Shown piece by piece: positions 37,351-46,554 of a stretch of 64,000 bases of DNA. The notes beneath the pieces were generated by a model. That model worked only from the letters and a program-made list of their open reading frames with translations, made no database searches and was not told the origin of the DNA. Made by a program: the position numbers and the translations under genes. Position 1 is the stretch's first letter, and each line of letters opens with the position of its first letter. This DNA is from Sporolactobacillus spathodeae (GTDB lineage Bacteria; Bacillota; Bacilli; Bacillales; Sporolactobacillaceae): NCBI RefSeq assembly GCF_016908935.1, contig NZ_JAFBEV010000003.1, positions 62,001-126,000 of the forward strand, written 5' to 3'.

Positions 37351-37842
37351 ATGGGTATTTATGATTACACAGTCAAAGATTTACAGGCCAATAATCTTTC
37401 GATGGCAGCCTTCAAAGACAAGGTGCTGCTGATCGTCAATACAGCGACACAATGTGGATTTACGCCGCAATATGAAGGTCTTCAAAAATTGTATGAAAAC
37501 TATCAAGCAAAGGGTCTGGAAATCCTTGACTTTCCTTGTGATCAATTCGCACATCAGGCACCAGGGAGCAATGAGGAAATCAATCAATTCTGCACGCTAC
37601 GCTATCACACGACCTTCCCACGCTTCGCAAAGATTGATGTCAACGGTAACGAGGCCGACCCGCTCTATAACTATTTAAAGGAGCAAAAAGGCGGCCTTCT
37701 CAGCGCAGCGATCAAATGGAATTTCACAAAATTCCTTGTTGATCGCACAGGAAATGTTGTCGAACGTTACGCGTCGACGGTCAAACCGGAACAAATCGCA
37801 AAGAAAATTGAAGAATTGCTTAAGCAGCCTGTTAATGGATGA
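37351..37842 (+). CDS. Thiol peroxidase of the glutathione peroxidase family
   Basis: 163-residue thioredoxin-fold peroxidase. The peroxidatic Cys is in NTATQCGFTPQYEGLQ (about residue 35), the second Cys in ILDFPCDQFAHQAPGS (resolving-type, thioredoxin-dependent in similar bacterial Gpx), and the WNFTKFLVDRTGNVVERY segment completes the family signature. It forms an operon with the OhrR-like gene rather than the usual ohr. ATG after AAAGGATG. A terminator follows. Confidence 0.93.
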   Translation: MGIYDYTVKDLQANNLSMAAFKDKVLLIVNTATQCGFTPQYEGLQKLYENYQAKGLEILDFPCDQFAHQAPGSNEEINQFCTLRYHTTFPRFAKIDVNGNEADPLYNYLKEQKGGLLSAAIKWNFTKFLVDRTGNVVERYASTVKPEQIAKKIEELLKQPVNG

Positions 37843-37865
37843 AAAGGTTATATTTTTAATTATTG

Positions 37866-37898
37866 AACCGCTCGCAACGTATGCAGGGCGGTTTTTTT
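37866..37898 (+). terminator. Terminator of the ohrR-gpx pair
   Basis: AACCGCTC and GGGCGGTT with a 12-base loop, then seven Ts. Confidence 0.85.
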
Positions 37899-38010
37899 GT
37901 GCGCTTGACACATTCATGACCCTCTTGAGGGGAGCAGATAGATTCCTTTCTATTAATCCCTGAATTTGCTATAATCAGGAGATGACATGCGGAACAAGGA
38001 GGGTTTACTT

Positions 38011-39498
38011 GTGGTTGCTTCAAAACTTAGCAACGTTGATTTTTCAAAATATTTTCAGCCGCCTTCTCTGAAAGACGCGAGACGCCGCCGCCATGAAGCG
38101 GTTCATATTATAAATGATTTCAGCATCCCTGATGACATTCATGAAATCGGTAAAGGGAAGAAATATCTGATCGAGACGTATGGCTGTCAGATGAACGAAC
38201 ACGATACGGAAGTGATGGCCGGTATTCTCGAGGAAATGGGTTACGAGGAAACATCGGAACCAGAACAGGCTGCCATTCTGCTAATTAATACGTGTGCGAT
38301 CCGCGAAAATGCTGAGAACAAGGTTTTTGGCCATATCGGTAAATACAAGGCATTGAAGCGCGAGAAACCGGATATGGTGCTCGGTATTTGCGGTTGCATG
38401 GCGCAGGAAGAGTCTGTTGTCAATAAGATTCTTGAGAAATATCCGTGGGTTGACCTGATTTTCGGTACTCACAATATTCATCGCCTGCCGCAGCTGTTAA
38501 GGGAAGCGTTCTTTGGCAAAGAGATGGTCGTCGAGGTGTGGTCAAAAGAAGGCGACATCGTCGAAAATTTGCCGCAGTCGCGGCACGGCCATTTCCAAGC
38601 ATGGGTTAATATCATGTACGGTTGTGATAAATTCTGCACGTATTGTATCGTGCCGTATACGCGTGGCAAAGAACGCAGCCGCCGTCCTGAAGAAATCATT
38701 GCTGAAGTACGGGATTTGGCGCGCCAGGGGTATAAGGAAGTTACTTTGCTCGGTCAGAATGTCAACGCCTACGGAAAAGATTTGAAAGATCTGGAAAACT
38801 ACGGACTCGGCAATCTTATGGATGAGATGCGCAAAATTGGCATTCCGCGTATACGTTTCACGACAAGCCATCCGAAAGATTTTGACGATCATTTGATCAA
38901 CGTGCTCGGAAAGGGTGGCAATCTCTGCGAGCACATTCATTTGCCCGTTCAGTCCGGTAATTCGGAAATCCTGAAAATCATGGGTCGCGGCTATACACGC
39001 GAGCGTTATCTGGACCTGTTTCATAAAATCAAAGCGGCTGTGCCGAATGCCTCTTTTACGACCGATATCATCGTTGGTTTCCCGAATGAAACAGACGAAC
39101 AATTTGAAGATACGCTTTCGCTCGTTCGTGAATGCCGCTTTGACGGCGCGTTCACTTTTATTTACTCACCTAGGGCGGGAACGCCGGCAGCCCGGATGAA
39201 AGACAATGTGCCGATGGAAGTCAAGAAAGAGCGGTTGCAACGACTTAACGATTTAATCGATCAGTTTTCCGCTGAAAGTAACGCTAAGTATCAGGATAAA
39301 ATCGTCGAAGTACTTGTCGAAGGTGAAAGTCGCAAAAATTCGAATGTGCTTTCTGGTCATACAAGGACCAATAAAGTTGTCAATTTTTCGGGTCCGAAAT
39401 CGCTAGTCGGCCAGCTTGTCTCAGTAAAAATTACTGAAGCCAAGCAATGGTCGCTCGATGGCGACTGGCAGCGAGAACCTGAGGTTGCCGGCCGATGA
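38011..39498 (+). CDS. miaB: tRNA-2-methylthio-N6-dimethylallyladenosine synthase
   Basis: Radical-SAM methylthiotransferase acting on A37 of tRNAs. N-terminal UPF0004 domain cysteines ([35 protein letters not shown]), the radical-SAM motif [17 protein letters not shown] (about residue 205) and a C-terminal TRAM domain. An ATG lies at 37987, but AAGGAGGG sits between it and GTG 38011, making GTG the likely start (495 residues). Its stop overlaps the ricA start. Confidence 0.96.
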   Translation: MVASKLSNVDFSKYFQPPSLKDARRRRHEAVHIINDFSIPDDIHEIGKGKKYLIETYGCQMNEHDTEVMAGILEEMGYEETSEPEQAAILLINTCAIRENAENKVFGHIGKYKALKREKPDMVLGICGCMAQEESVVNKILEKYPWVDLIFGTHNIHRLPQLLREAFFGKEMVVEVWSKEGDIVENLPQSRHGHFQAWVNIMYGCDKFCTYCIVPYTRGKERSRRPEEIIAEVRDLARQGYKEVTLLGQNVNAYGKDLKDLENYGLGNLMDEMRKIGIPRIRFTTSHPKDFDDHLINVLGKGGNLCEHIHLPVQSGNSEILKIMGRGYTRERYLDLFHKIKAAVPNASFTTDIIVGFPNETDEQFEDTLSLVRECRFDGAFTFIYSPRAGTPAARMKDNVPMEVKKERLQRLNDLIDQFSAESNAKYQDKIVEVLVEGESRKNSNVLSGHTRTNKVVNFSGPKSLVGQLVSVKITEAKQWSLDGDWQREPEVAGR

Positions 39499-39875
39499 GT
39501 GGCTATTCCAAGGAAGAAATCATGCAGGAAGCACGTATTTTAGCTAAGGAAATTGCCGATCTGGAACAGGTACAAACGTATCGGCAAGCCGAGGAAAAAC
39601 TATCGGCGAATAAAAAAGTAGCTGATTTGATTGAGCGGATCAAACGGCTGCAGAAAGAATCGGTGAATCTCGCTCATTTTCATAAAAATGAAGCGTATAA
39701 ACGAAATGAAGCAAAAATTGATGCATTGCAAGCGGAGCTCGATGCCATACCAATCGTCCGTCAATATCAAAGCCTGCAGGTGGAAACGAACGACCTGCTT
39801 CAGGAAGCGACGGATATTTTGACGAAGAAAGTCAATCAAGCGATTGATACAGCCATGGTTTCAAAAGATCAATAA
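39495..39875 (+). CDS. ricA: RicA/YmcA family protein
   Basis: 126-residue YlbF/YmcA-family helical protein; in B. subtilis, RicA with RicF and RicT forms an Fe-S complex that controls RNase Y specificity and is needed for competence, biofilm and sporulation. Motifs: [60 protein letters not shown]. Starts inside the miaB stop (ATGA). Its presence fits the rny gene in the same window. Confidence 0.92.
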   Translation: MSGYSKEEIMQEARILAKEIADLEQVQTYRQAEEKLSANKKVADLIERIKRLQKESVNLAHFHKNEAYKRNEAKIDALQAELDAIPIVRQYQSLQVETNDLLQEATDILTKKVNQAIDTAMVSKDQ

Positions 39876-39883
39876 ACACAGGA

Positions 39884-39912
39884 GGGTGTCTCAAGCTAGA
39901 GACACCCTTTTT
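39884..39912 (+). terminator. Terminator of miaB-ricA
   Basis: GGGTGTCTC and GAGACACCC pair perfectly around a 6-base loop, followed by five Ts. Confidence 0.95.
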
Positions 39913-39917
39913 CAAAA

Positions 39918-40090
39918 TTTTTTGCACAAAAATTCAGCAAGGTGCGCTGGCGCCTTGCGGGAAGAGCAGGACATGGGAAACCCCGCAGATTACTGTCTGT
40001 TCGAGAAAGCTCACCTCCTGCCCGCGGTAAGCGAGCAACCAAAGCGAGATAGTTAAAAAAAAGGACTTGGCTAAGCCAAGTTTTTCTTAA
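39918..40090 (+). repeat. Dispersed intergenic repeat, copy 5 (long form)
   Basis: TTTTTTGCACAAAAATTCAG, CAAGGTGCGCTGGCGCCTTG, CGGGAAGAGCAGGACATGGG, ACCCCGCAGATTACTGTCTG, GCGGTAAGCGAGCAACCAAA and the terminal hairpin. The hairpin loop differs from the others (ACTTGGCTA-AGCCAAGT) but pairing is kept, which suggests the structure matters. Confidence 0.9.
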
Positions 40091-40279
40091 TGCAAGTGAT
40101 TTATGATTCAGAAGTTCTCTTGCCGTGCAACGTTCAAAATACTCGCTATTTGGAAAATGCCGCGTCATTTGGTTCACTTTTTCATTTTGTGAGAGGGGCG
40201 ACTCAAATAAAATTAAATCAGTCAGGCGCCCGTGACGATGATCGAAGATATTTTATTGATCCGCCCTCTTTTTCGATTC

Positions 40280-40307
40280 ACACGTGTTATTCGCCCTGCA
40301 TAACATG
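40280..40307 (+). promoter_or_regulatory. Putative late-sporulation promoter of cotE
   Basis: AC (40280-40281), a 17-bp spacer and CATAACATG (40299-40307) resemble sigma-K/sigma-E elements; cotE is known to use such promoters in B. subtilis. One mismatch at the last position. Confidence 0.4.
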
Positions 40308-40338
40308 ATTGTGAAGAAGGCAAAGGAGGTTTGGACTC

Positions 40339-40881
40339 TTGGCAGAGAACTACAGAGAAATTATTACGAAAGCTGTCTGTGGCAGAGGGAAAAAATTCAG
40401 TCAATCGGCACATACTGTGACACCATCGCATAAACCTTCGAACATCCTTGGATGCTGGGTAATTAATCATAGATACAAGACATCATACAGCAAGGATGCC
40501 GTTCTGGTCGAAGGCACATATGAGATCAATACCTGGTATTCGTACAATAACAACACGAAGACAGAGGTTGCCGTTGAAACAGCGACTTATCGCGACCGCG
40601 TCCCCCTGACACTACGCGATAAAGAACTAATTAGCCGCGTCGATGTATTGTGCAAACCGCTTCAGGAACCGAATTGTCTCGAAGCGAAAATTTCCGCGAA
40701 TGGCAACAACGTTGTTGCACAAGTTGAACGCGAATTTCTCGTTGAAATCATCGGTGAAACGAAAGTCAAAGTCAGTGTTGACGGCGATGGTCTGATTGAA
40801 GTGGCCAATGAAGAAGAAGAAGAACTGGATAAGGAACTCAGCAACCTGAATTCCGAATTCGTCACTGATGATGACGAATAA
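40339..40881 (+). CDS. cotE: Outer spore coat morphogenetic protein CotE
   Basis: 180-residue scaffold for the outer spore coat. YREIITKAVCGRGKKFSQSA, LGCWVINHRYKTSYSKDAVL, VEGTYEINTWYSYNNNTKTE and the very acidic C-terminal tail (NEEEEELDKEL ... TDDDE) match CotE. TTG start after AAAGGAGGT. Placed between ricA and mutS as in B. subtilis; made in the mother cell during sporulation. Confidence 0.97.
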   Translation: MAENYREIITKAVCGRGKKFSQSAHTVTPSHKPSNILGCWVINHRYKTSYSKDAVLVEGTYEINTWYSYNNNTKTEVAVETATYRDRVPLTLRDKELISRVDVLCKPLQEPNCLEAKISANGNNVVAQVEREFLVEIIGETKVKVSVDGDGLIEVANEEEEELDKELSNLNSEFVTDDDE

Positions 40882-40910
40882 AAGAGAGAAATTAAGTTCT
40901 CTCTTTTATT
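40879..40910 (+). terminator. Terminator of cotE
   Basis: AAAAGAGAGAA and TTCTCTCTTTT form a perfect 11-bp stem with a 6-base loop. The following 40911-41242 holds no gene I can support. Confidence 0.92.
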
Positions 40911-41242
40911 CGACGTGATGCAATCAATGAGATCTTAGATGAATTAAGTACCAGAAAAACGATGGTTCCCGCCATGCTCTAAGGAATTGGTTCGCCATGT
41001 TTTTCTAATTTCAAGGGATGATAAACTGCACATCATCTGCTCCGGCGACTTTTCAGTTCGGGCAGATTTTTTTTGCACATAAAAGCGCTAAAAAGATTTC
41101 CTCGAGTCCAGATCATAGCTTCTTAGCGCTTATTTATAAAACTATATGCGGGAGTGCGCTCGTCCGATACTTGAAATCATTGTCCGGCAGCGACTGGAAA
41201 ATTTTGCGTGAGGCTGGAACCCGCGCAGAGAAAGGCGTACGA

Positions 41243-41253
41243 TATGCTATAAT
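41243..41253 (+). promoter_or_regulatory. Extended -10 element upstream of mutS
   Basis: TATGC-TATAAT, an extended -10, lies 38 bp before the mutS ATG. No good -35 is present at 17 bp. Confidence 0.5.
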
Positions 41254-41291
41254 TATGGGATGAAGAATGAAAGTTGGAGTGAACCGAACCG

Positions 41292-43898
41292 ATGAGCTAT
41301 ACACCAATGATCCAGCAATACCTGGCGATTAAAGCACAATATCAAGATGCCTTTCTCTTTTTTCGTCTCGGCGATTTCTATGAATTGTTTTTTGATGATG
41401 CGCTCAAAGCATCGAAAGAATTAGAGATTGCTCTGACCTCGCGAAATGGTGGTAAAGACGAATACATACCGATGTGCGGCGTGCCTTATCATGCCGTCAA
41501 ACAATATATTAAAGTATTAATTGATAAAGGCTATAAAATCGCAATTTGCGAGCAAATGGAAGATCCGAAGCTGGCAAAAGGCATGGTCAAACGCGAAGTG
41601 ATCCAGATGATCACGCCGGGCACGATCATGGAAGACGATTCACTACAGCCGAAGCGAAATAATTATCTGGCGGCGATCAGCAGCTTTCCCGACGAATCAT
41701 TTGCACTCGCCTTCAGCGATTTGACGACTGGTGAAGTGAAGGTGACGGTCGTCAATGGCTGGGATGGCGTGCTGCAGGAACTCGACGCCAACGATGTCCG
41801 TGAATTGGTCGCTGCATCCGATTTTCCTCAGGATAGCCGCATGATACTGAACGAACAGATGAATCTGACCCTCTCAGAAGAAGATGAGACAAAGATACCG
41901 GAAGCGTTGCAACATCTTTCAGCAGGTATCGATCAAGACAAGTTGCTTACCGCGCTGGGCCGGTTGCTCAGCTATCTGACGACGACGCAGAAACGCTCGC
42001 TCGACCATTTGCAACAGGCGTCCGTCTACCACGTACAAGAATATATGATGATTGATCCGCATTCGCGCCGCAATCTCGAATTAACGCAAACGAACCGCGG
42101 CAAGAAAACATACGGTTCGCTGCTTTGGCTACTCGATGACGTGAAAACGGCAATGGGCGGCCGGCGGTTGAAGCAATGGATCGAGAAACCGCTGCTTGAT
42201 CAGGATAAAATCACCACGCGGCTTGATGCGGTGGATGCTTTGAAAACGCATTTACTTGAGCGGGAAACGTTGCGCGATGCGCTAAACGGGGTCTACGACT
42301 TGGAACGCCTCGTCGGCCGCGTGTCTTTTGGCAACGTCAATCCGCGTGAAGTTGTGCAATTGAAACGCTCGCTTGATCAGATTCCAGCGATCAAAAAAAC
42401 ATTGGCAGCTATTCCGGCGCCGGCGTTGCAGGACTACGCACAGGAGATGGATCCTTGCGAATCCGTGCGCGCGCTGATTGAACAAGCCATTGTTGACGAT
42501 CCACCGTTCACAACGTCCGATGGCGGGATGATTCGCGCAGGTTATGACGAGACGTTGGACCGCTATCGCGATGCCTCGAAAAACGGTAAGCGCTGGATCG
42601 CCGAATTGGAAGCTCGTGAACGCGAAGAAACCGGCATTAAATCGTTGAAGATCGGCTATAACCGCGTCTTTGGCTACTATATTGAAGTCTCGCGACCAAA
42701 TCTGAAACTGATTCCAGAAGGCCGGTATGAACGGCGCCAGACGTTGTCAAATGCGGAGCGTTTTATTACACCGGAACTCAAGGAGAAGGAACGCGTGATC
42801 CTTGAAGCCGAGGAGAAGCGTGTCGGCCTCGAGTTTCAGCTCTTTGGCGACGTACGTTTGAAAATCAAAAATGAAGCTGCGCGCCTGCAGCAATTGGCGC
42901 GACTCGTTAGCGCATTGGACGTCTTGCAAAGCTTTGCATCTGTTAGTGATGCAAATAATTATATCCGACCGGATTTCTCAAATGATCGGACAGTTGCGAT
43001 TAAAGACAGCCGCCATCCCGTCATCGAAAAAGTGATGAAAAATGGCTTTTTCGTCGCCAACGATATCCAAATGGATCAATCATGCGATATGCTCTTGATT
43101 ACTGGACCGAATATGGGCGGGAAGAGCACGTATATGCGCCAGGCGGCATTAACTGCGATCATGGCACAGAGCGGTTGTTTCGTTCCCGCGGACAGCGCGT
43201 GCTTGCCAATTTATGATCAAATTTTTACACGGATTGGCGCGGCAGATGATTTAGTGTCTGGCCAGAGTACGTTCATGGTTGAAATGGATGAAGCGAAATA
43301 CGCGTTGACTCATGCAACGCAGAACAGTCTGATTTTACTTGATGAAATCGGGCGCGGCACCTCGACCTATGATGGCATCGCGATTGCGCAGGCGATTGTC
43401 GAATACATTCACGACCACATCGCCGCGAAAACGTTTTTCTCGACGCATTATCACGAGCTAACTTTTCTCGATAAAAAGCTGAAACGGCTGAAAAATGTCC
43501 ACGTCGGTGCGATGGAGGAGAACGGCAACGTCGTCTTTCTTCATAAAGTGCTAAAAGGGCAGGCGGATAAAAGTTACGGAATCCATGTGGCAAAACTGGC
43601 TGGTCTGCCGGATCCACTGATTGCACGCGCGGACGCAATTCTTCAAGAACTGGAAGCGGAGAAGCAAACCGCGCCAGCTGAGGCTCGCGAAGCGGTCGTA
43701 CAGGCAACTGCCGCGACCGAGGTGGATGAGCCCGCGCAACTCGCATTCTTCAACGAACCGGAAGGGACAGACATGAAAAAGCCAGCGAAAAAAGAACAGA
43801 AAGTCCTTCGCGAATTGGAAAAAATCGATCTGATGACAATGACGCCAATGGATGCAATGAATAAATTATACAATTTGCAGAGAGCGTTAAAACATTAA
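41292..43898 (+). CDS. mutS: DNA mismatch repair protein MutS
   Basis: 868-residue mismatch sensor. The mismatch-binding motif FFRLGDFYELFFDDA at the N-terminus, the lever/clamp core, Walker A TGPNMGGKSTYMRQAA (about residue 605), Walker B LILLDEIGRGTSTYDG and the C-terminal helix-turn-helix region are intact. The tail after residue 800 contains a low-complexity stretch (QTAPAEAREAVVQATAATEV) before the C-terminal segment. ATG after TGGAGTG. mutL follows after 34 bp. Confidence 0.98.
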   Translation: MSYTPMIQQYLAIKAQYQDAFLFFRLGDFYELFFDDALKASKELEIALTSRNGGKDEYIPMCGVPYHAVKQYIKVLIDKGYKIAICEQMEDPKLAKGMVKREVIQMITPGTIMEDDSLQPKRNNYLAAISSFPDESFALAFSDLTTGEVKVTVVNGWDGVLQELDANDVRELVAASDFPQDSRMILNEQMNLTLSEEDETKIPEALQHLSAGIDQDKLLTALGRLLSYLTTTQKRSLDHLQQASVYHVQEYMMIDPHSRRNLELTQTNRGKKTYGSLLWLLDDVKTAMGGRRLKQWIEKPLLDQDKITTRLDAVDALKTHLLERETLRDALNGVYDLERLVGRVSFGNVNPREVVQLKRSLDQIPAIKKTLAAIPAPALQDYAQEMDPCESVRALIEQAIVDDPPFTTSDGGMIRAGYDETLDRYRDASKNGKRWIAELEAREREETGIKSLKIGYNRVFGYYIEVSRPNLKLIPEGRYERRQTLSNAERFITPELKEKERVILEAEEKRVGLEFQLFGDVRLKIKNEAARLQQLARLVSALDVLQSFASVSDANNYIRPDFSNDRTVAIKDSRHPVIEKVMKNGFFVANDIQMDQSCDMLLITGPNMGGKSTYMRQAALTAIMAQSGCFVPADSACLPIYDQIFTRIGAADDLVSGQSTFMVEMDEAKYALTHATQNSLILLDEIGRGTSTYDGIAIAQAIVEYIHDHIAAKTFFSTHYHELTFLDKKLKRLKNVHVGAMEENGNVVFLHKVLKGQADKSYGIHVAKLAGLPDPLIARADAILQELEAEKQTAPAEAREAVVQATAATEVDEPAQLAFFNEPEGTDMKKPAKKEQKVLRELEKIDLMTMTPMDAMNKLYNLQRALKH

Positions 43899-43932
43899 CT
43901 GAAGAAGAAAAACTTGAGAGGGGGGCACGGTA

Positions 43933-45816
43933 ATGGGAGAAATTAAACGATTAAGCGAATCGTTGGCCAATAAAATTGCTGCCGGTGAGGTCGTTGAACG
44001 CCCGGCATCCGTTGTTAAAGAACTTGTGGAAAACGCGATTGACGCAGAGGCAATGAGGATTACGATCGACATTGAAGAAGGCGGTATGAAGAAAATTAAG
44101 GTGACTGATGACGGTAAAGGGTTTGCGCCGGAGGACTGCGCGATTGCTTTTGAGCGGCATGCTACAAGCAAGATCCGCGACGATTCTGACCTTTTCCACA
44201 TCCAAACGCTCGGCTTTCGCGGCGAAGCGTTGCCGAGTATTGCCGCTGTCTCCTATCTCGAGCTGAAGACTTCGGACGGTGACCATCCGGGCACACATCT
44301 TGTGTTTCAAGCGGGCCATATCATTCAATCTGGACATACCGAAAGCCGGCGTGGCACGGAAATAACGGTCTCCAAGTTGTTTTATAATACACCGGCGCGA
44401 CTCAAATACTTGAAGAGCATTCACACCGAGCTTGGTAAAATCACGGATGTGATTAACCGGATGGCATTGTCCTATCCGGGCATACGTTTCACACTGACGC
44501 ATGACGGCAAACAAATTTTTATGACAAACGGCAGCGGTGAATTGAGCCATGTTCTGGCCGCAGTTTATGGTATCCGTACGGCAAAGTCTGCATTGCCGTT
44601 TTACGGCGACTCGCTCGATTTCCATATTGAAGGCGTCGCGGTTCATCCGCAGATTTCGCGTGCCGGTCGGCAATATGTTTACATCATTATTAATAAACGC
44701 TTTATCATCAACTACCCGATTTTCAACGCGATCATGGCTGGTTACCACACGCTGCTGATGATCGGACGCTATCCAATTTGTGTGCTGCATATTCATATGG
44801 ATCCGTCGCTGATTGACGTCAATGTTCACCCCTCGAAACTGGAAGCCCGGATCAGCAAGGAAAAAGAGTTGTGCGCGCTGATTTGCGATACACTTCAGAA
44901 AACGTTCCATAAGGAGCAGCTCATTCCGCTCGTCAGCACGAGAGATCACGAAAACCACCCGGAGGCGAGCGAGCAGCAGGCAATGAATTTTTCGGAGCGC
45001 GTCGTGATCGGACCAGACGTTGGCGGTGCATCTGTGGCAGATAAGTCATTGACGTCTCCAGAGCCAGCAAGCCCCGTTGCGCCAACGTCGGAAGAAATAC
45101 ATGAACAACCAGCGGCGGGGTTTGACGAAGTTGCTTCGGCTAACATCGAAACCGCCAGTACTATAGACGCGAGCGGTCCGATTGATGAAGTTGAACCAGG
45201 GGAGACGCTTGAGTCGATTCAGCCGTCGACACGTCGGATACCGAGACTGTGGCCGATCGGACAGATGCACGGCACGTACATCTTTGCCCAGAATGAGGAC
45301 GGGCTTTATATCATTGACCAGCACGCCGCTCAGGAACGAATCAACTATGAATACTATCGGGAAAAGGTTGGACAAACTGCCCAAGATGTGCAGGAATTGC
45401 TCATTCCGATGACTTTCGAATTCAACGCCGCCGAATACGCCACGATTATGGCCTATCACGACTACCTGCAGTCGATCGGCCTCGACTTCGAACCCTTTGG
45501 CGACCACACGCTTGTCATTCATGCCCATCCGACATGGATGCCGAAAGGCCGCGAACAACAGATGATCGAAGATATTGTCGACGAACTGCTCGAAAATGGA
45601 CGTGTCTCGATCAAAAAAATGCGTGAAAAACTAGCAATCATGATGTCTTGTAAACGCGCGATCAAAGCCAATCACTATCTACGCAATGAAGAAATTCAAT
45701 CCTTGCTTGACACCCTTGCCAAGGCACAAGATCCATTCTCCTGCCCACACGGTCGCCCGGTGATCGTGCATTTTTCAGGATACGAAATGGAAAAGATGTT
45801 TAAACGGGTGCAATAA
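43933..45816 (+). CDS. mutL: DNA mismatch repair protein MutL
   Basis: 627-residue GHKL ATPase plus C-terminal endonuclease. ATPase motifs NKIAAGEVVERPASVVKELV, DDGKGF, TLGFRGEALPSI and the linker rich in Pro/Glu/Thr (about residues 345-430) precede the C-terminal domain with the metal-binding endonuclease motif DQHAAQERINYE and CPHGRPV, so it is the nicking type found in bacteria without MutH. ATG after GAGAGGGG; same operon as mutS. Confidence 0.98.
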   Translation: MGEIKRLSESLANKIAAGEVVERPASVVKELVENAIDAEAMRITIDIEEGGMKKIKVTDDGKGFAPEDCAIAFERHATSKIRDDSDLFHIQTLGFRGEALPSIAAVSYLELKTSDGDHPGTHLVFQAGHIIQSGHTESRRGTEITVSKLFYNTPARLKYLKSIHTELGKITDVINRMALSYPGIRFTLTHDGKQIFMTNGSGELSHVLAAVYGIRTAKSALPFYGDSLDFHIEGVAVHPQISRAGRQYVYIIINKRFIINYPIFNAIMAGYHTLLMIGRYPICVLHIHMDPSLIDVNVHPSKLEARISKEKELCALICDTLQKTFHKEQLIPLVSTRDHENHPEASEQQAMNFSERVVIGPDVGGASVADKSLTSPEPASPVAPTSEEIHEQPAAGFDEVASANIETASTIDASGPIDEVEPGETLESIQPSTRRIPRLWPIGQMHGTYIFAQNEDGLYIIDQHAAQERINYEYYREKVGQTAQDVQELLIPMTFEFNAAEYATIMAYHDYLQSIGLDFEPFGDHTLVIHAHPTWMPKGREQQMIEDIVDELLENGRVSIKKMREKLAIMMSCKRAIKANHYLRNEEIQSLLDTLAKAQDPFSCPHGRPVIVHFSGYEMEKMFKRVQ

Positions 45817-45957
45817 AGCGATTTTATAAACGCCATAAGGCATTTGCGGATATTATGCCCATGTAAGCATTCTTTCTCGATCTTTTGTTCAAAACTTGAA
45901 AAACGTTTTGCTCAAAGCGCGCTGGATACGTGCAATTAATTTGATAATACTTTAATA

Positions 45958-45982
45958 AATCCCTTAAAAAAGGGATTTTTAA
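45958..45982 (+). terminator. Terminator of mutSL
   Basis: AAATCCCTT and AAGGGATTT around an AAAA loop, then TTTAA. Confidence 0.88.
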
Positions 45983-46054
45983 TTTTTCATTTTTGTATGC
46001 GTCAAATGATTATCTCGCTCCCCTTTTTTTAAAACATGAGTGGGTTAATAAAAT

Positions 46055-46107
46055 TTGACATAATTAATGAAAACGTTTAATTTAAGTTTAGTAAAAAGTT
46101 TACTAAA
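46055..46107 (+). promoter_or_regulatory. Orphan promoter with palindromic operator
   Basis: TTGACA (46055-46060) with a weak TAATTT 17 bp on is followed by the perfect inverted repeat TTTAGTAAA-AAG-TTTACTAAA (46087-46107), resembling a LacI-type operator at the transcription start. No supportable gene lies directly downstream before the insertion sequence; the next co-oriented gene is the GH53 galactanase at 49030. Confidence 0.6.
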
Positions 46108-46209
46108 AATTATGGTTTCGTCTTATCTCGTTTTGATTTGAAGGGGTACAAAAATTTTTGCAATCCAGAGAAGGTGAGGGAGGATAAAGAAGATTTGTTT
46201 CCATTAAAA

Positions 46210-46223
46210 TGGAAACGGTTACA
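46210..46223 (+). promoter_or_regulatory. cre-like catabolite control site
   Basis: TGGAAACGGTTACA matches the CcpA consensus TGWNANCGNTNWCA at all fixed positions but the third base. It lies about 100 bp downstream of the orphan promoter, a position where CcpA could act as roadblock. Confidence 0.6.
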
Positions 46224-46285
46224 AAAATTGAGTTTTCATAATGCTATTTGAAAATGTTTCGTGTTATCGTTTTTTGAGAGATAAG

Positions 46286-46400
46286 AAGTATAAAGTTTTT
46301 CGCACAAAAATGCAGCGAGGTGCGCTGGTGCCTTGCGGGAAAAGCGAGCAGAGAAGCGCAATTGTTAAAAAAGGACTTAGCTATTTCCAAGTTTTTTTGC
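46286..46400 (+). repeat. Dispersed intergenic repeat, copy 6 (short form)
   Basis: GTATAAAGTTTTTCGCACAA, AATGCAGCGAGGTGCGCTGG, TGCCTTGCGGGAAAAGCGAG then directly CAGAGAAGCGCAATTGTTAA: the central part of the long form is missing, with the junction at the shared GCGAG sequence. The terminal hairpin is decayed (ACTTAGC-TATT-TCCAAGT). Confidence 0.88.
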
Positions 46401-46554
46401 CTGAAAAAGCGTATATTCACTCACTAAACCGTTTCGTGTATATTGCCATCGCAAAGATCCACTTGTGCCATATTTCTGAGCCATTTCGGACAAATTTGAG
46501 AGCCACTCTTGCCATCGGAAGAGCCACCATCAAGTGATGGTGGCTCAGCTTTAT

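Noticed and set aside
41018-41263. 81-codon open frame upstream of mutS
   Set aside because: It covers the mutS extended -10 element and has no ribosome site or recognisable family.
43951-44958. 335-codon open frame on the minus strand
   Set aside because: It lies wholly antisense to mutL, whose motifs are intact; GC-rich codon structure of mutL explains the open frame.
46241-46537. 98-codon plus-strand open frame between mutL and the IS
   Set aside because: It runs through repeat copy 6 and across the IS21 left terminus, so it is a chance frame.
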